From assembly GCA_001643675.2 (NCBI GenBank), contig LSRY02000004.1:1721501-1785500 (forward strand): DNA of 64,000 nt. Reading direction: 5' to 3'. Positions 1 through 10,116 of this stretch are shown in pieces; position 1 is the stretch's first letter; the number at the start of each line of letters is the position of its first letter. A program made the position numbers and the translations under genes. The notes beneath the pieces are model-generated. The model saw nothing but the letters and a program-made list of their open reading frames with translations, was not told the DNA's origin and did not search any database. This stretch comes from Monocercomonoides exilis (Eukaryota; Preaxostyla; Oxymonadida; Polymastigidae).

Positions 1-1
1 C

Positions 2-3000
2 AGCTATCTTGCAATTGCATCTGATGGGGGCATTCTTGTTGTTGACAGCGGCAATAGTGCAATAAGGAGAATATCAGCAGATTTAGAAAGAGTTGACACG
101 ATTGCAGGAAGCAGGCCCTTTAGAGCAAATGATATGGAAGCTGATTGGAGTGGAGGAACATGCAATTCGACTGAAATGCTGATGATGATGACGATGATGG
201 GAGCATCGTCAACAAGAGGATCTTCAGGGTTAGTATTTTCGTCACCCAGATCACCCAGATCTCCCACTTCTTTCGGCACTAAAGCAGAAATGACTGTTAC
301 AACCGGAGTGAAAGCAAAAGGAGAAAGCGGGTTTTGCGATGGGCCAGCACTTGGTGGTTGTTTGATGAACCAGCCAAGATCTTTGTGTCTGGTCGGCTGT
401 GGCATTGTTGTTGTTGACAGCGGAAATCACGCTGTTCGGATGCTGCAATTTGAAGATTATAACGATGGAGATGAATTGCAGAGAAAGAGAGCAGAAGAAC
501 AGAAAGCAAGAGACAGAAAAACGATTGAAAAATTTGAAGAAGAAGAAATAGAATGTGACTCAGAATCTTTCAAAAAGACAAGCCAATACAAAACAAAAAT
601 CAAAGAGCCTCGAAGTGAAAGAGCGGATGATAAAAGCAGTCAACTTACACAAGATTATTACTCAAACGAAATGGAAACAACAAATGATGATTTAAGAACA
701 AATGAAAAGGGAAAAGAAGCTCGCTCATCGTTTCAATGCGAAGTTGATAAAAAAATAAAAACAAAGAGAGCTGAGTCAGCAGAGCACAAACAAAATGAAG
801 CTCAGTTTGCTGTGCTTGTTGAACAGGAACTGGAGATTATCGAAGAAGAGCTGAATTATTTGAAGCAGGCAGGTGAAAGCGCAGAAGCAGAGTCAAGTAC
901 AAATTCAGAAGTCCATCTCTTCATGACAGACAGAGAGAAACGAATTTTGGCTCGGACACGGGCAGCTCGAGAAAAAGGACCAATGAAAGATTATCACACA
1001 AAAGCAAATGATCTCAAAGAAAAAGAAAAGGAAAAAGAGAAAGAGAAAGAAGACAGTCAAAATTCTCTGCCTCTTTCTGCAAATGAAAATACATCTGCGA
1101 TAACTTCGCAAAATAGTTTGATGCAATCAACAAGTTCACAATACAGCAATGATTCTGTTGAATCACAAAAAGGAAAAAAAGTCGCACCAATCACTCGCCC
1201 GAAATCTGTAACATACAAGCAACTATCTCAGCGTTCATCTGCTTCCTTAGCACCCAAAAGCTTGGCTACAAATGCTGAAAATTCACGAAAGAAGCCAAAT
1301 AAAGAAAACGAAACGAGCAGTTCTTCAAATGTTCCATTGAATTCACAAAAAAGAGCAAAGGCCGTTCCAAATATACCATTGCCACCTGAAAGCAACTCTT
1401 TAAGTTCTCAAAAGATTCCACCACAATCAACCGACTCAGCTTCTTTTTCTTCTGATATTTGTCGTTCACGTCCACCTTCAAATACGTTGCCCAATAACAT
1501 TCCACAAACAAACTCACACCACTCACAGGATAGCTCACGTGTTTCAATCGGACGGGAATCTCCTTCAATCTCTCCGGTTGGTACTCCTCACACACAACGC
1601 TGCCTATCTCCTGTCTCCACATTTTCTCGCTCATCGAAGCACTCACGAACGAACTCCCGTTCTAACTCTGTTTCACGTTCTTCGTCTCCTTCTCCATCTC
1701 CTTCTGCGTCCTACCGTTTTTCTGTTACTTCTTCACCTCCCAGCTCATACTCTTCTCCTCTTCCTCGTTCGCATCGCCATCAATCACCTCTCTCAATTCC
1801 TCTGTCATTTTCGACGCCTCCTCGCAGAATGGAGGTCACTTCACTTCATCCTTCAGCCAGCCCATCAGTGACATTCGCTACAACCCAATCAAAGCTGTCT
1901 TCAACACAAAATCCCACACTTACTCCAGCTGAATTCACACACTCTTCTATTTCTAATCTTAGCTACATTAAACTTCCCCAGCTACCTGGAAATGTCATTC
2001 CTCAGAACACCACAAAAATCATATCCTTCCCGATCGTGTCTGTTGCTGAAGGAGGCGGATTTGTCCCATCGCTTTTGAGTCCTGGCTCAACTGTCGAAGT
2101 GCACTATGATCACAAACAGCACATTCCTCTTCTTCGTCTGTTGTTATGTGATGCTTCTGCTGTTGAAGATGCTGAGAAGTTGGATGAGACAAGTAGATCA
2201 CAGTCTCCTTCAGGATCTTCTCCGTCTCGAATTGCTTCAAATGCTTCGCCAACAAGACCTGGCTCTCCAAAGAAAGCCAAAAGGCAACAATTTCAGACAA
2301 TTTCACTTGCCATTCCACCATTTTCGTTTACAATCACTTCACAAAATCACGTCTGCTCTTTCTTTTCAATCCAAAATACGCAGCAAGCGAGACGAGCTTC
2401 ACCAACATCTTATTCGACAAACCATTCTTTCGTCCAGAGCACGCGATCCAACCAGAAAGCAGATTTTAGAGAAGGTTATGAACAGATTGACGAAGACAGC
2501 TCTCCTTCGCTTGTCATCATGTTTGCGGATGCAGTTGCTGCATCGTCATTTTCTGCTTCAATAAACAGACTCACAAAACAAGGCATCAAAGAAAGCATAA
2601 CGGAAGAAAAGATGAAGGAAAAATACAGAGAACAAAAGGAGAAAGAAATAGAAAGAGAGAAAGCGAGAGAACAAGAGAAGGAAAGAGAAAGAGAAAGGGA
2701 AAGGGAAAGGGAAAGAGAACGGTTGAAAGAGAAGGAACGTGAAGAAAAACTTTTTTCAGATAAGAATCTCGAAACCAGAAGTGAAAAACTGAAATATATT
2801 GAAATGTTAAATAAACAACGAAAAAGCAGAATTAAAGGAGAAGAAGAAAAAGAGGAGGAAGAGGAGGAAAAAGAAAAAGAAGAACCAGAAAAAGAAGTTG
2901 AAACAAAAGATGAAAATCATCTTCAAGATGAAACTGCGAACACACCAAAAAATACCCAAATAAACTCTGTTAAACAAACAAAAACTGAAAATCATAGCGT

Positions 3001-4495
3001 TGCTGATTCTATGCTTTTAATGCTTAATTTTCAATCAGCTTTAACTCAATGGATCATAAGGTTGATAAGCTCTTCTTCAACTTTTCAATTGCCTTCTTCT
3101 TCAGAAGCTAAGGAAGGATTTTCATCAACTGCTGATGAGAAGTTGTGTGAAATACCTGAAATATCTGCTGCTTGTGATTTAACTCGCAATCTGACATCAC
3201 TTCGTTCAAAGCACAACCAACTTACTTCTTTTACAATTTATTCTTTATTCACTTCAGCTCCTCTTCCAACGCAAGGACATCTTTCTCCATTGCAATTGGT
3301 TGTTTCCGATCTCTCATTCATTCTTTCGAACATCGCGTTTTCTCAATTGAAGCAATCACCACTTTCCATCTGGATGGAATCTTTTGAAAAATTGCAGAAA
3401 ACTGGAAATTGCGAAACGAATTACGAGAGAACGAACAATGATTTTAATGAAAAAGAAACAGACAAAGCTCCAAAGGAAACAATTTCAGAAGACGATCATT
3501 TAGAAAGCAAAGAGATACCACTTGACAGAAAAAAGTCCACAAGCACAGCAATTAGAGGAAATACAGCAGAAGCAAATTATTTGTTTTTCGAAGAACTTTC
3601 AAAAATTGCGCTTGAAAGTATTTCGTCAATCAATTTATCACTTGAACCTCTTCTGCCAAACTTTTCAATTTCGTCTTGGAGGAATGCAATTGCATATCTT
3701 CTTCCAGACAAAGAGGAAGCAGATAAATTGAAAGAGAAATATCACATTTCAGAATCTCCTAAGCAACAAATAGCAACAACATTTCCTACTGAAACGTTCC
3801 CTTCGCTTGTTGCTGCTGATTTGTCTCTTCTTTCATCATCTCAAAGTCCATCATCGCAGCAAACTCCTGCTCCATTAATCGGAGGCTCTTTTCTTATTTC
3901 TCTTCCTCAAATGCAGAGTAGTGCTTCATCTTCTTCAACTAACAGTACAACTTCCTCGTTATCTTCAGTGATTCCCTCTTCTTATCATTCAGCTATCTCT
4001 GCAAGCTCGTCCTCGCGTCTATCTTCGATTTCTTTCACAATTGTTTTATCTCTCATTGCACCGAAACATCGCTTAACGAGTGGAACTCGCCCAAGACGCA
4101 CGTCAGCGATATTACGAGGATCACCACTGCTTTTTGTAAAATCAGCAACTTTAGTCGATGCTAAAGAAAAGAAAAATGAAAAAACAAACAGTGAAAACGA
4201 AGAAGAGGAAGAAAATGAATGCTCATGGACAGTTGAGATTGCTGTGGAAGGAACGCCAAGTTCGTCCTCCCTTTCTTCTTCTGTCCAGCTCTCTGTGACT
4301 GTGCTTTTTGAATTTGGGGATATTCTTCCAACATTTTCAACAAGCACAGATTTCTCTGTACTATTTTCTTCATCTGTTTCATCATCTTCATTTGGAATCG
4401 ATGCTGACAAAGTGCCTCGTTCTTCAACTGAGCTAACTTCACTCTCTTCTTTGCTTTCATTTCATAGAATTTTTTTCACACAGCTTAGAAGCTAG
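2..4495 (+). CDS. NHL-repeat protein with long low-complexity tail, 5' partial
   Basis: The frame is open from base 2, so the true start lies left of the window; the first internal ATG, at 134, is not the start. Two NHL-type beta-propeller repeats are visible: residues such as ILVVDSGNSAIRRI near the window edge, and GFCDGPALGG followed by CGIVVVDSGNHAVRML at about 332-450. They are separated by a Met/Ser-rich insertion. After this comes a charged, coiled-coil-like stretch (about 470-1080), a Ser/Pro/Arg-rich region with RS-like dipeptides (about 1400-1850), an Arg/Glu-repeat helix (about 2590-2760), a second Glu/Lys block (about 2840-2960) and a Ser-rich C-terminus ending in TAG. NHL propellers usually bind proteins or RNA; the tail matches nothing I recognise. 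There is no signal peptide or membrane segment in the visible part. The next gene (SBDS) is convergent, with its stop 354 bp away. Confidence 0.8.
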   Translation, partial: SYLAIASDGGILVVDSGNSAIRRISADLERVDTIAGSRPFRANDMEADWSGGTCNSTEMLMMMTMMGASSTRGSSGLVFSSPRSPRSPTSFGTKAEMTVTTGVKAKGESGFCDGPALGGCLMNQPRSLCLVGCGIVVVDSGNHAVRMLQFEDYNDGDELQRKRAEEQKARDRKTIEKFEEEEIECDSESFKKTSQYKTKIKEPRSERADDKSSQLTQDYYSNEMETTNDDLRTNEKGKEARSSFQCEVDKKIKTKRAESAEHKQNEAQFAVLVEQELEIIEEELNYLKQAGESAEAESSTNSEVHLFMTDREKRILARTRAAREKGPMKDYHTKANDLKEKEKEKEKEKEDSQNSLPLSANENTSAITSQNSLMQSTSSQYSNDSVESQKGKKVAPITRPKSVTYKQLSQRSSASLAPKSLATNAENSRKKPNKENETSSSSNVPLNSQKRAKAVPNIPLPPESNSLSSQKIPPQSTDSASFSSDICRSRPPSNTLPNNIPQTNSHHSQDSSRVSIGRESPSISPVGTPHTQRCLSPVSTFSRSSKHSRTNSRSNSVSRSSSPSPSPSASYRFSVTSSPPSSYSSPLPRSHRHQSPLSIPLSFSTPPRRMEVTSLHPSASPSVTFATTQSKLSSTQNPTLTPAEFTHSSISNLSYIKLPQLPGNVIPQNTTKIISFPIVSVAEGGGFVPSLLSPGSTVEVHYDHKQHIPLLRLLLCDASAVEDAEKLDETSRSQSPSGSSPSRIASNASPTRPGSPKKAKRQQFQTISLAIPPFSFTITSQNHVCSFFSIQNTQQARRASPTSYSTNHSFVQSTRSNQKADFREGYEQIDEDSSPSLVIMFADAVAASSFSASINRLTKQGIKESITEEKMKEKYREQKEKEIEREKAREQEKERERERERERERERLKEKEREEKLFSDKNLETRSEKLKYIEMLNKQRKSRIKGEEEKEEEEEEKEKEEPEKEVETKDENHLQDETANTPKNTQINSVKQTKTENHSVADSMLLMLNFQSALTQWIIRLISSSSTFQLPSSSEAKEGFSSTADEKLCEIPEISAACDLTRNLTSLRSKHNQLTSFTIYSLFTSAPLPTQGHLSPLQLVVSDLSFILSNIAFSQLKQSPLSIWMESFEKLQKTGNCETNYERTNNDFNEKETDKAPKETISEDDHLESKEIPLDRKKSTSTAIRGNTAEANYLFFEELSKIALESISSINLSLEPLLPNFSISSWRNAIAYLLPDKEEADKLKEKYHISESPKQQIATTFPTETFPSLVAADLSLLSSSQSPSSQQTPAPLIGGSFLISLPQMQSSASSSSTNSTTSSLSSVIPSSYHSAISASSSSRLSSISFTIVLSLIAPKHRLTSGTRPRRTSAILRGSPLLFVKSATLVDAKEKKNEKTNSENEEEEENECSWTVEIAVEGTPSSSSLSSSVQLSVTVLFEFGDILPTFSTSTDFSVLFSSSVSSSSFGIDADKVPRSSTELTSLSSLLSFHRIFFTQLRS

Positions 4496-4849
4496 TAATG
4501 CTCTTCCATATTTTTTTTTACAATTTGCTTTATCACTATATTTTTCAAACTTTTCTTTTCTTTTATAAATTCAAACAAAAAGTTAAAACTGGCTTTCTCT
4601 TCAAATAATAATAACCCAACTCATTATCTCAAACAAAATTATTTGTTCTCTCCATTTATATTCTGTTTTTGCCAACTTCAAAAGGGAATCATTCTCCTCA
4701 ATTCAATTGAAGAAATGAAAAATGAATTTTTAAAAGGAGAAATGCTCAAATATCAAATTCTTAGTATAAAAACAACTTCTCGTTTTCCAAATATATATGT
4801 AACAAACTTTCTAAAACGCTTCTCTAAATATATCAATCTCAAATCATCC
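4496..4849. other. Intergenic, convergent 3' ends
   Basis: AT-rich spacer between the stop of the NHL-repeat gene and the stop of SBDS on the other strand. It should hold both 3' UTRs. No gene or repeat is visible. Confidence 0.6.
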
Positions 4850-5813
4850 TCACTTTCCCTTTCCTCTTCCTCCTCTACCTCCTCTTCCTCCGCCACCTCT
4901 TCCTCCTCTCCCTCTTCCTCCACGTGTGCTCGAGGAAGATGAAGAGGACAGTGAAGAAGACGAAGAAGCAAGCGTCAACTGATGCTCTCCATGAGTCACT
5001 TTCGCAAGTTCTTGCATAAATTTATCATAATTCCCTGGAACGATGGATACATCCATTGTGCAGCCGTTATGATCCCATTTCTCTCTGCTTTTATCTGCCC
5101 ATTTCTTTATTATTCCCTGACTCTGTGCCACGTACGCGTGAGGAATAAACAACGATCCTTCCATGACATTTTTCTTCAATGGAAGAACACCCTTCATTTT
5201 ATCAACAACTTCTAATGCCTGATCTTCAGCATCTTTGAAAGGATCAACAATATACTTGTTTTAAAGGAAATAAAATATATATTTTCAAAAATAGAGAAAG
5301 CAAACTCTAAATGATTCCATTGCTGTTTCAAGACGTGTTATAGGATGCGGAAGGCTATTTGACGGATCAACATAATACGAATGAATAAAATTCAATATTT
5401 CTCTTCTTTTCTGTTCCACTTTTTCGCGACGTTCAGCAGTTGTAAGCGCAATTTCTCCTTTAGTAAGAATTTCTTTGATTGCATCTATTCCTTTTAAGCT
5501 TCCAACAACTGCTTCAATTTCACTTTCACTTGCTCTTTCCATTTTTGAATGATTTTTATAAATCTGGTCCAAAAATATTCAATTACTCAAATTTTTGAAA
5601 TAAATTGATACCTCTTCGCTCACAAGAACATTGTCAAGTCCGAGTTTGCCTTCTTTCCATCTGTTAAACATTAAATTTCAAGAATTGATAATTTACTTTG
5701 ATTCATGTTGAAACAAAAATAAATAACCGATTAACAGTTCCAGGTTTACATAAAACTTCTATTGATTTTCCTCCCTTTTTATACACACAAATTTGAAATG
5801 CTGGTGATGACAT
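4850..5813 (-). CDS. SBDS: SBDS ribosome maturation protein with a C-terminal RGG tail, 4 exons
   Basis: Exons on the minus strand are 5813-5728, 5660-5612, 5563-5306 and 5254-4850. The introns are 67, 48 and 51 nt, all GT-AG. The spliced frame gives 265 residues, close to the usual 250. The FYSH domain I is seen as IEVLCKPGTVNRWKEGKLGL, then ILTKGEIAL (family ILTKGEVQ) and a matching NPETKRPYTVILIERAM-like segment (LPHPITRLETAMESF). Domain II starts at QALEVVDKMKGVLPLKK, and domain III ends at SIVPGNYDKFMQELAKVTHG. SBDS works with the GTPase EFL1 to release eIF6/Tif6 from pre-60S ribosomes in the cytoplasm. Unusually, the protein ends in a poly-Ser stretch followed by an RGG/GRG-rich, RNA-binding-like tail of about 24 residues, which is absent from typical SBDS. 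An in-frame ATG at 5852 could add 13 residues. The gene is divergent from the RhoGEF, 58-97 bp away, suggesting a shared promoter. Confidence 0.93.
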
Positions 5814-5894
5814 TGGTAAATCTTTCTTCAAGAATAAAAAGATCTGTTGCATATTTATTTATTTCAAAAATATCGTCTATTTTGCTTTTGGCTT

Positions 5895-5921
5895 TTTTCG
5901 TCCATAAAGTATGGACGAAAA
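5895..5921. promoter_or_regulatory. Perfect 11-bp hairpin over the RhoGEF start codon
   Basis: Bases 5895-5905 (TTTTCGTCCAT) pair perfectly with 5911-5921 (ATGGACGAAAA) across a 5-nt loop. The 3' arm begins with the proposed RhoGEF ATG. In mRNA this could mask the start codon. It also sits in the short divergent interval next to SBDS, so it could be a DNA-level site instead. The function is inferred only from position. Confidence 0.5.
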
Positions 5922-8900
5922 TTATCGTTCAGCAGGCAATATTATCTTTTCATGCTGGAAACGATACAAATTTAAAACATCATTGACAAAAGCATTTCAA
6001 CGTCAGAAGGATCGGAGATTGAAAGTTCTGGAACTTCTTGAGACAGAAAGGATTTATGTTGAATCGTTAAATACTGCACTTACAGTTTGATATTTTTAAA
6101 GAATTTTTTTGATGGAAAAATTGTTTTTTTAGTATTTTTACGATCCACTTTTATCACTTGCACAGCAAAACAAATTGGATATATCTGTTTCAACAATTTC
6201 TCAGATATTCCTGAATCTTCCATTGATTAAAAAAATACATACCGTCATCCTTCTGGATTTAGAAAATGAAATGTGCAAATTACCAGCTCAAAGAATGATT
6301 GGGAAATTGTTTTGTGGACTTGTTTGCTATGATATAACAAAAAAATATGTTTAAAATATAATTTTTTATTTTCAGTCTCCTTATCTTAAAATATATGTTG
6401 AATACATACAAGGGCAGGGACAAGCTTTGACACTTCTCGCTGATGCTATGCAAAAAAAGCGAAAGTTTGTTAGGGAAATAAATAACATAAACCAGAAATG
6501 GGAAGAAGAGAGGGAAGAATGGCTTGAGATGGTAAGAGAAAATCAGGGAATGGAGCCTCCGGGAATGGTTGAACCACCTGCTTCTTTGCTTGATCTTTCT
6601 GCGTACCTTGTGAAGCCATTTCAAAGACTTGCAGCATACAATCTTCTTCTACCTTCAATCCTGAAACTGACTGTTCCTCCCTCAGATGACGATAAAGAAG
6701 CAGATTACTATCATTTAGAGCGTGCAGCAACGATGATGCGAGACACCATCGACTTTATCAACAACTCCGTGAAGAGGAAAGAAAGAATCCAAAAAGTGTC
6801 TTTCTTCAACAGCTCGATCCAATGGGACAAGTGGAAAAAAAAGAAAGAGCAAGGAAAGGGGCGCGGGAAAGGCACAGTGATCGGGTGGAGGAGCATCGAC
6901 GACAACGACGCCAGCGAGCTGGAAGCAGGCGACGGAGAAGGCGACGGAGACGTGGACATGGAGAACTACTCAGTGGTGAAGAAGATTGAGCACATAGGAA
7001 GAACCTCAATTCGGCTGGTGCGCAACGAGTTCGAGCTGATCAAGCCGTACCGGCTATTTGTGACAGAGGCGGATGTGATGAAGGTGAAGAAGACGTCCAT
7101 GTCGAAGCGGAAGGTGCTTCTATTCTCAGACATCATTTTGGTGGCAGAAAAAGTCCCGCTCAGCGAAAAGTATCTGCTTTCCTTTGCAGCGACACTCGCA
7201 GAATTGCAGTTTCTTTCTGTGGGAGAACGGAAGAAGATGGAAGAGGTGTGGACGAGGGAGAGGAAGAAAATGAGAACTGGGCTGGAAGAAAACAAGGATG
7301 AGGGGAAGGAGGCAAGCAAAGAAAAGGAAAAGAATCAAAAGGAGAAAAGAGCAAGCAATGAAAAGAAAAGCAATGAAACAGAGGAAGTTTCTGTGTTTCA
7401 AGCAAAAGATGTTCTCAAAAATGAGAAAGAAGAAAAATCAAAATGTGAAGATGATGACGCCTTTCTGTTGGAAGAAAGTTCGAGTGATTCAGATGCTGAT
7501 GAAAATGAAGTTTGTTTAGCAAGAGAAACTGAAGAAAAGAATAAAGACAAAGCCTTGACAACAGATTTGCTGGAGGCCTCAAAAATGAATGATTCTTCTT
7601 CTTCTTCTTCTTCTTCTTCTCCAGGCAACTGTGAAGATAAAAAGATTTGTAAAAAAGATAACATTTCAAATGAGGAAGAAATCAATGCACGGGAAAAAAA
7701 CAATGAGACAAGCAACAACTCAGGATCAAAGAGAGTGGAAAACATTGAAGCAAATGTGAACAATGATAACAGCACAAAGAACGACGAAGAAAAAGAGATA
7801 CAAAACATTAAAGCCTCAGAAGAAGATGATACCGAGACTGCTTTTTCACCTGCTGTTTTATCTTCGAATTCTCCATCGGCTAAGCTTGAGGCAAAATCTG
7901 TGAATGAACAAAATCCTTTGATATCAACGCTTTCATCTTCAACTGATTCGTTCAATCCATCTTTTTCCTCCTCTTTTTCTCTTCCATCCAACGAAATCAC
8001 TGACTCAAAACAAAAATCAACAAAAAAACCTTCCAATTCCTCTTTTGCTTCTGCCCCTTCTTTCACCTGCTGCGAAGTGGGTCCTCTCTTTTCTCGCTAT
8101 TTCCTTGTCCTCTTTTTCACGTCTGAGCGGACGATGCTGCTCGATTTCATGTCTGAAAGCGCGCGAGCAGGCTTTCTGCAGACGCTGTCTGAGACGCAGC
8201 AGGACTGGAAGGCGCGCAAAGACAGACTGAAGCAGCAGAAGCTGAAGGCCCGCAGTGACACACCCGCTGCCGTTCCACCAAGGCGCTTTGGAACGAGAAC
8301 TGAAGAGAAGAATTGCCTTTTGGCGCAGCCGCTGCTTGTGGAGCAGAAGAAGCCATTTGCGTCTGGTGACTCTCAAAAACAAGCGCAAGATACCATTCAT
8401 ACAGTTGATAGTTTTGCTGACAATCAAAATGATCAGCAACAACTCACAAACGAAGATGAGAGCCAATCAAATGAGTCAGTTGATGAAAGTTCAATGCCTT
8501 TTAATAGAACTCAGATGCTCCTTGAAAATGCTTCTTTCAATTACAAATCACAGAATTCAGCGGAGGATCAGTCACGTTCTCTCAAAAACGAAGAAAACCA
8601 ACCCAACTCGATTGAGGAAACCAGCATTGATTCAATTCCTTCAAATACAATTTCTCAACAACAGTCATTTAATAGCAATAGCACCTTTTCTCAACCATCA
8701 TCTGCACTCAACATTTCTCCTCTGATTTCCAGTGCGTTAGACAATCCCACTGCAAACATGCCGGCTGTTTCTCCCTTTCTTCCCTTTCGGAAATCGAAAA
8801 TGCGTCGATCGCGCACGTTTTCTGGGCGGACGCACTCAAATCTGCTGATGGCTATTCGGTCAGAGCTGAGGGCAGCTGAGTTTCCAGATGCTTGCAAAGC

Positions 8901-10116
8901 ATCAAGGACACTTGAGTCGCCTGAAAGGAACTTGCAAAGGCAGCGCCAACCACCACCTCCACCGCCTCCTCCACCCCCACCTCCTCCTAATCCACCTAAT
9001 CGATGTGCTAATCAGCCTTCTTCTCCTCCACCACCTCCCCCGCCTCCGCCGCCTCCTCCACATCCGCCAAAGAACAAATCATTCAACCTGACAACGACTT
9101 TCCAGCAATTCCATTCAAATGGACCAGACATCAATGGATTCACCACTCTATATCAATCTCCCACAGCATTTCCTCAGCCGCCGCGGATGCCTCTTTCTTC
9201 GTTCTCGACCACACAAAAGCAGCTGATACAATCTCGATTGGGGCGATCATACACTGCAGTACCTCGTTCTGGCTGCAACTCTTCATTCAATTCAGCAAGC
9301 AACATTTCTCCTAAACTGCAACCTGACACAAAAGCTAACACGTCGCTTGCTTCTGTAAATACACCTCAATGTATACCTCAACAACTATCAGCATCGACAT
9401 ATTCCACTTCAGCTTCTGTTTCTGCTTCTGCTTCAGCACATTCACCTTCACCTTCACTCTCGTCTTCATCCATTCCAGAAATGTCATTCACAATTCAACC
9501 ACCATCCGAAAGATACACAACACCATCCTTCACACCCTCCCTACTTTCTTCCACTTCATCTTCATTAGCTTCCCAGATCCCTTCAGCTTCCCCTCTTCCC
9601 TTCTCTTTCTTCGGCATCACACATCCGTTCATTCCCCCGCGTAACGCTTTTCTCTGGCGGCGCTTTCTGCCGTCGCAGTCCTTCGCTGTTGACTGGGAGC
9701 AGTGGATGGACGAGAAGAAGGAGAAAGAGAGAGAGAGAATGCTGAAGAGGACTTACAGCAGCGCTGCCTCTCTGGAAAGCCAGTTCCGCCGGCATGATCA
9801 GCAACAGCAGCGCTCGGCGCTTCATTCGTCTTCTTTGTCTGCATTTCAGTCAGCTCCTTCCACTTCAATGAGCGCTTCTTCGCCATTGTCTTCATCTGTC
9901 AATTCTTCGGGTTTCTTTCGTTCTCCACTTGCGCAGTCAACTTCATCATCACATCCTTTACCTCTATCAGCAATGCAAGCAACCACACCTCAAGGAAAAT
10001 CATCTTTGTCCTCGTCTCAAGTTGCCTCATCTTCTGCTGCTGCTTCAAATCAATCAAGCAGCCCAGCTCGCAGTCTTCTTTCATCACCTTTCTCAGAGTC
10101 GAGCAACAATCAGTAA
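5911..10116 (+). CDS. RhoGEF: DH domain, split PH domain, polyproline; 3 exons
   Basis: Exons are 5911-6084, 6133-6321 and 6376-10116 (TAA). The introns are 48 and 54 nt, GT-AG, both phase 0. The product to the TAA is about 1,367 residues. The DH (Dbl homology) domain spans about residues 37-257: ELLETERIYVESL (conserved region 1), LSAYLVKPFQRLAAYNLLL (the KPxQR helix, conserved region 3) and a terminal helix ending INNSVK. A PH domain follows; its first half (about 290-390, including RKVLLFSDIILVAEKV) is separated by about 300 acidic, Ser-rich residues from its last strands and C-terminal helix (about 695-735, FLQTLSETQQDW). Two proline runs of 12-13 residues (about 980-1018) could bind profilin, SH3 or WW domains. 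DH-PH proteins load GTP on Rho/Rac GTPases at membranes to control actin. The frame stays open for 385 codons after the TAA (separate entry). Start choice: first ATG in frame with the DH helix. Confidence 0.88.
7594..7620 (+). repeat. (TTC)n microsatellite encoding poly-Ser
   Basis: Nine TTC/TCT units encode a serine run inside the acidic insertion that splits the RhoGEF PH domain. The same unit recurs widely in this window, in both genes and spacers. Confidence 0.8.

Noticed and set aside
4643-4942. Plus-strand 99-codon frame ending in a Ser run
   Set aside because: It covers the intergenic region and the complement of the SBDS RGG tail; it has no independent support.
7398-8066. 222-codon minus-strand frame inside the RhoGEF
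   Set aside because: It is the complement of the acidic, Ser-rich insertion; the sense strand belongs to a clear DH-PH gene.
10114-10116. TAA as a reassigned glutamine codon
   Set aside because: Frames of 4-8 kb here use only CAA/CAG for Gln and end at TAA, TAG or TGA, so general TAR reassignment does not fit. A single mutation or error is simpler.
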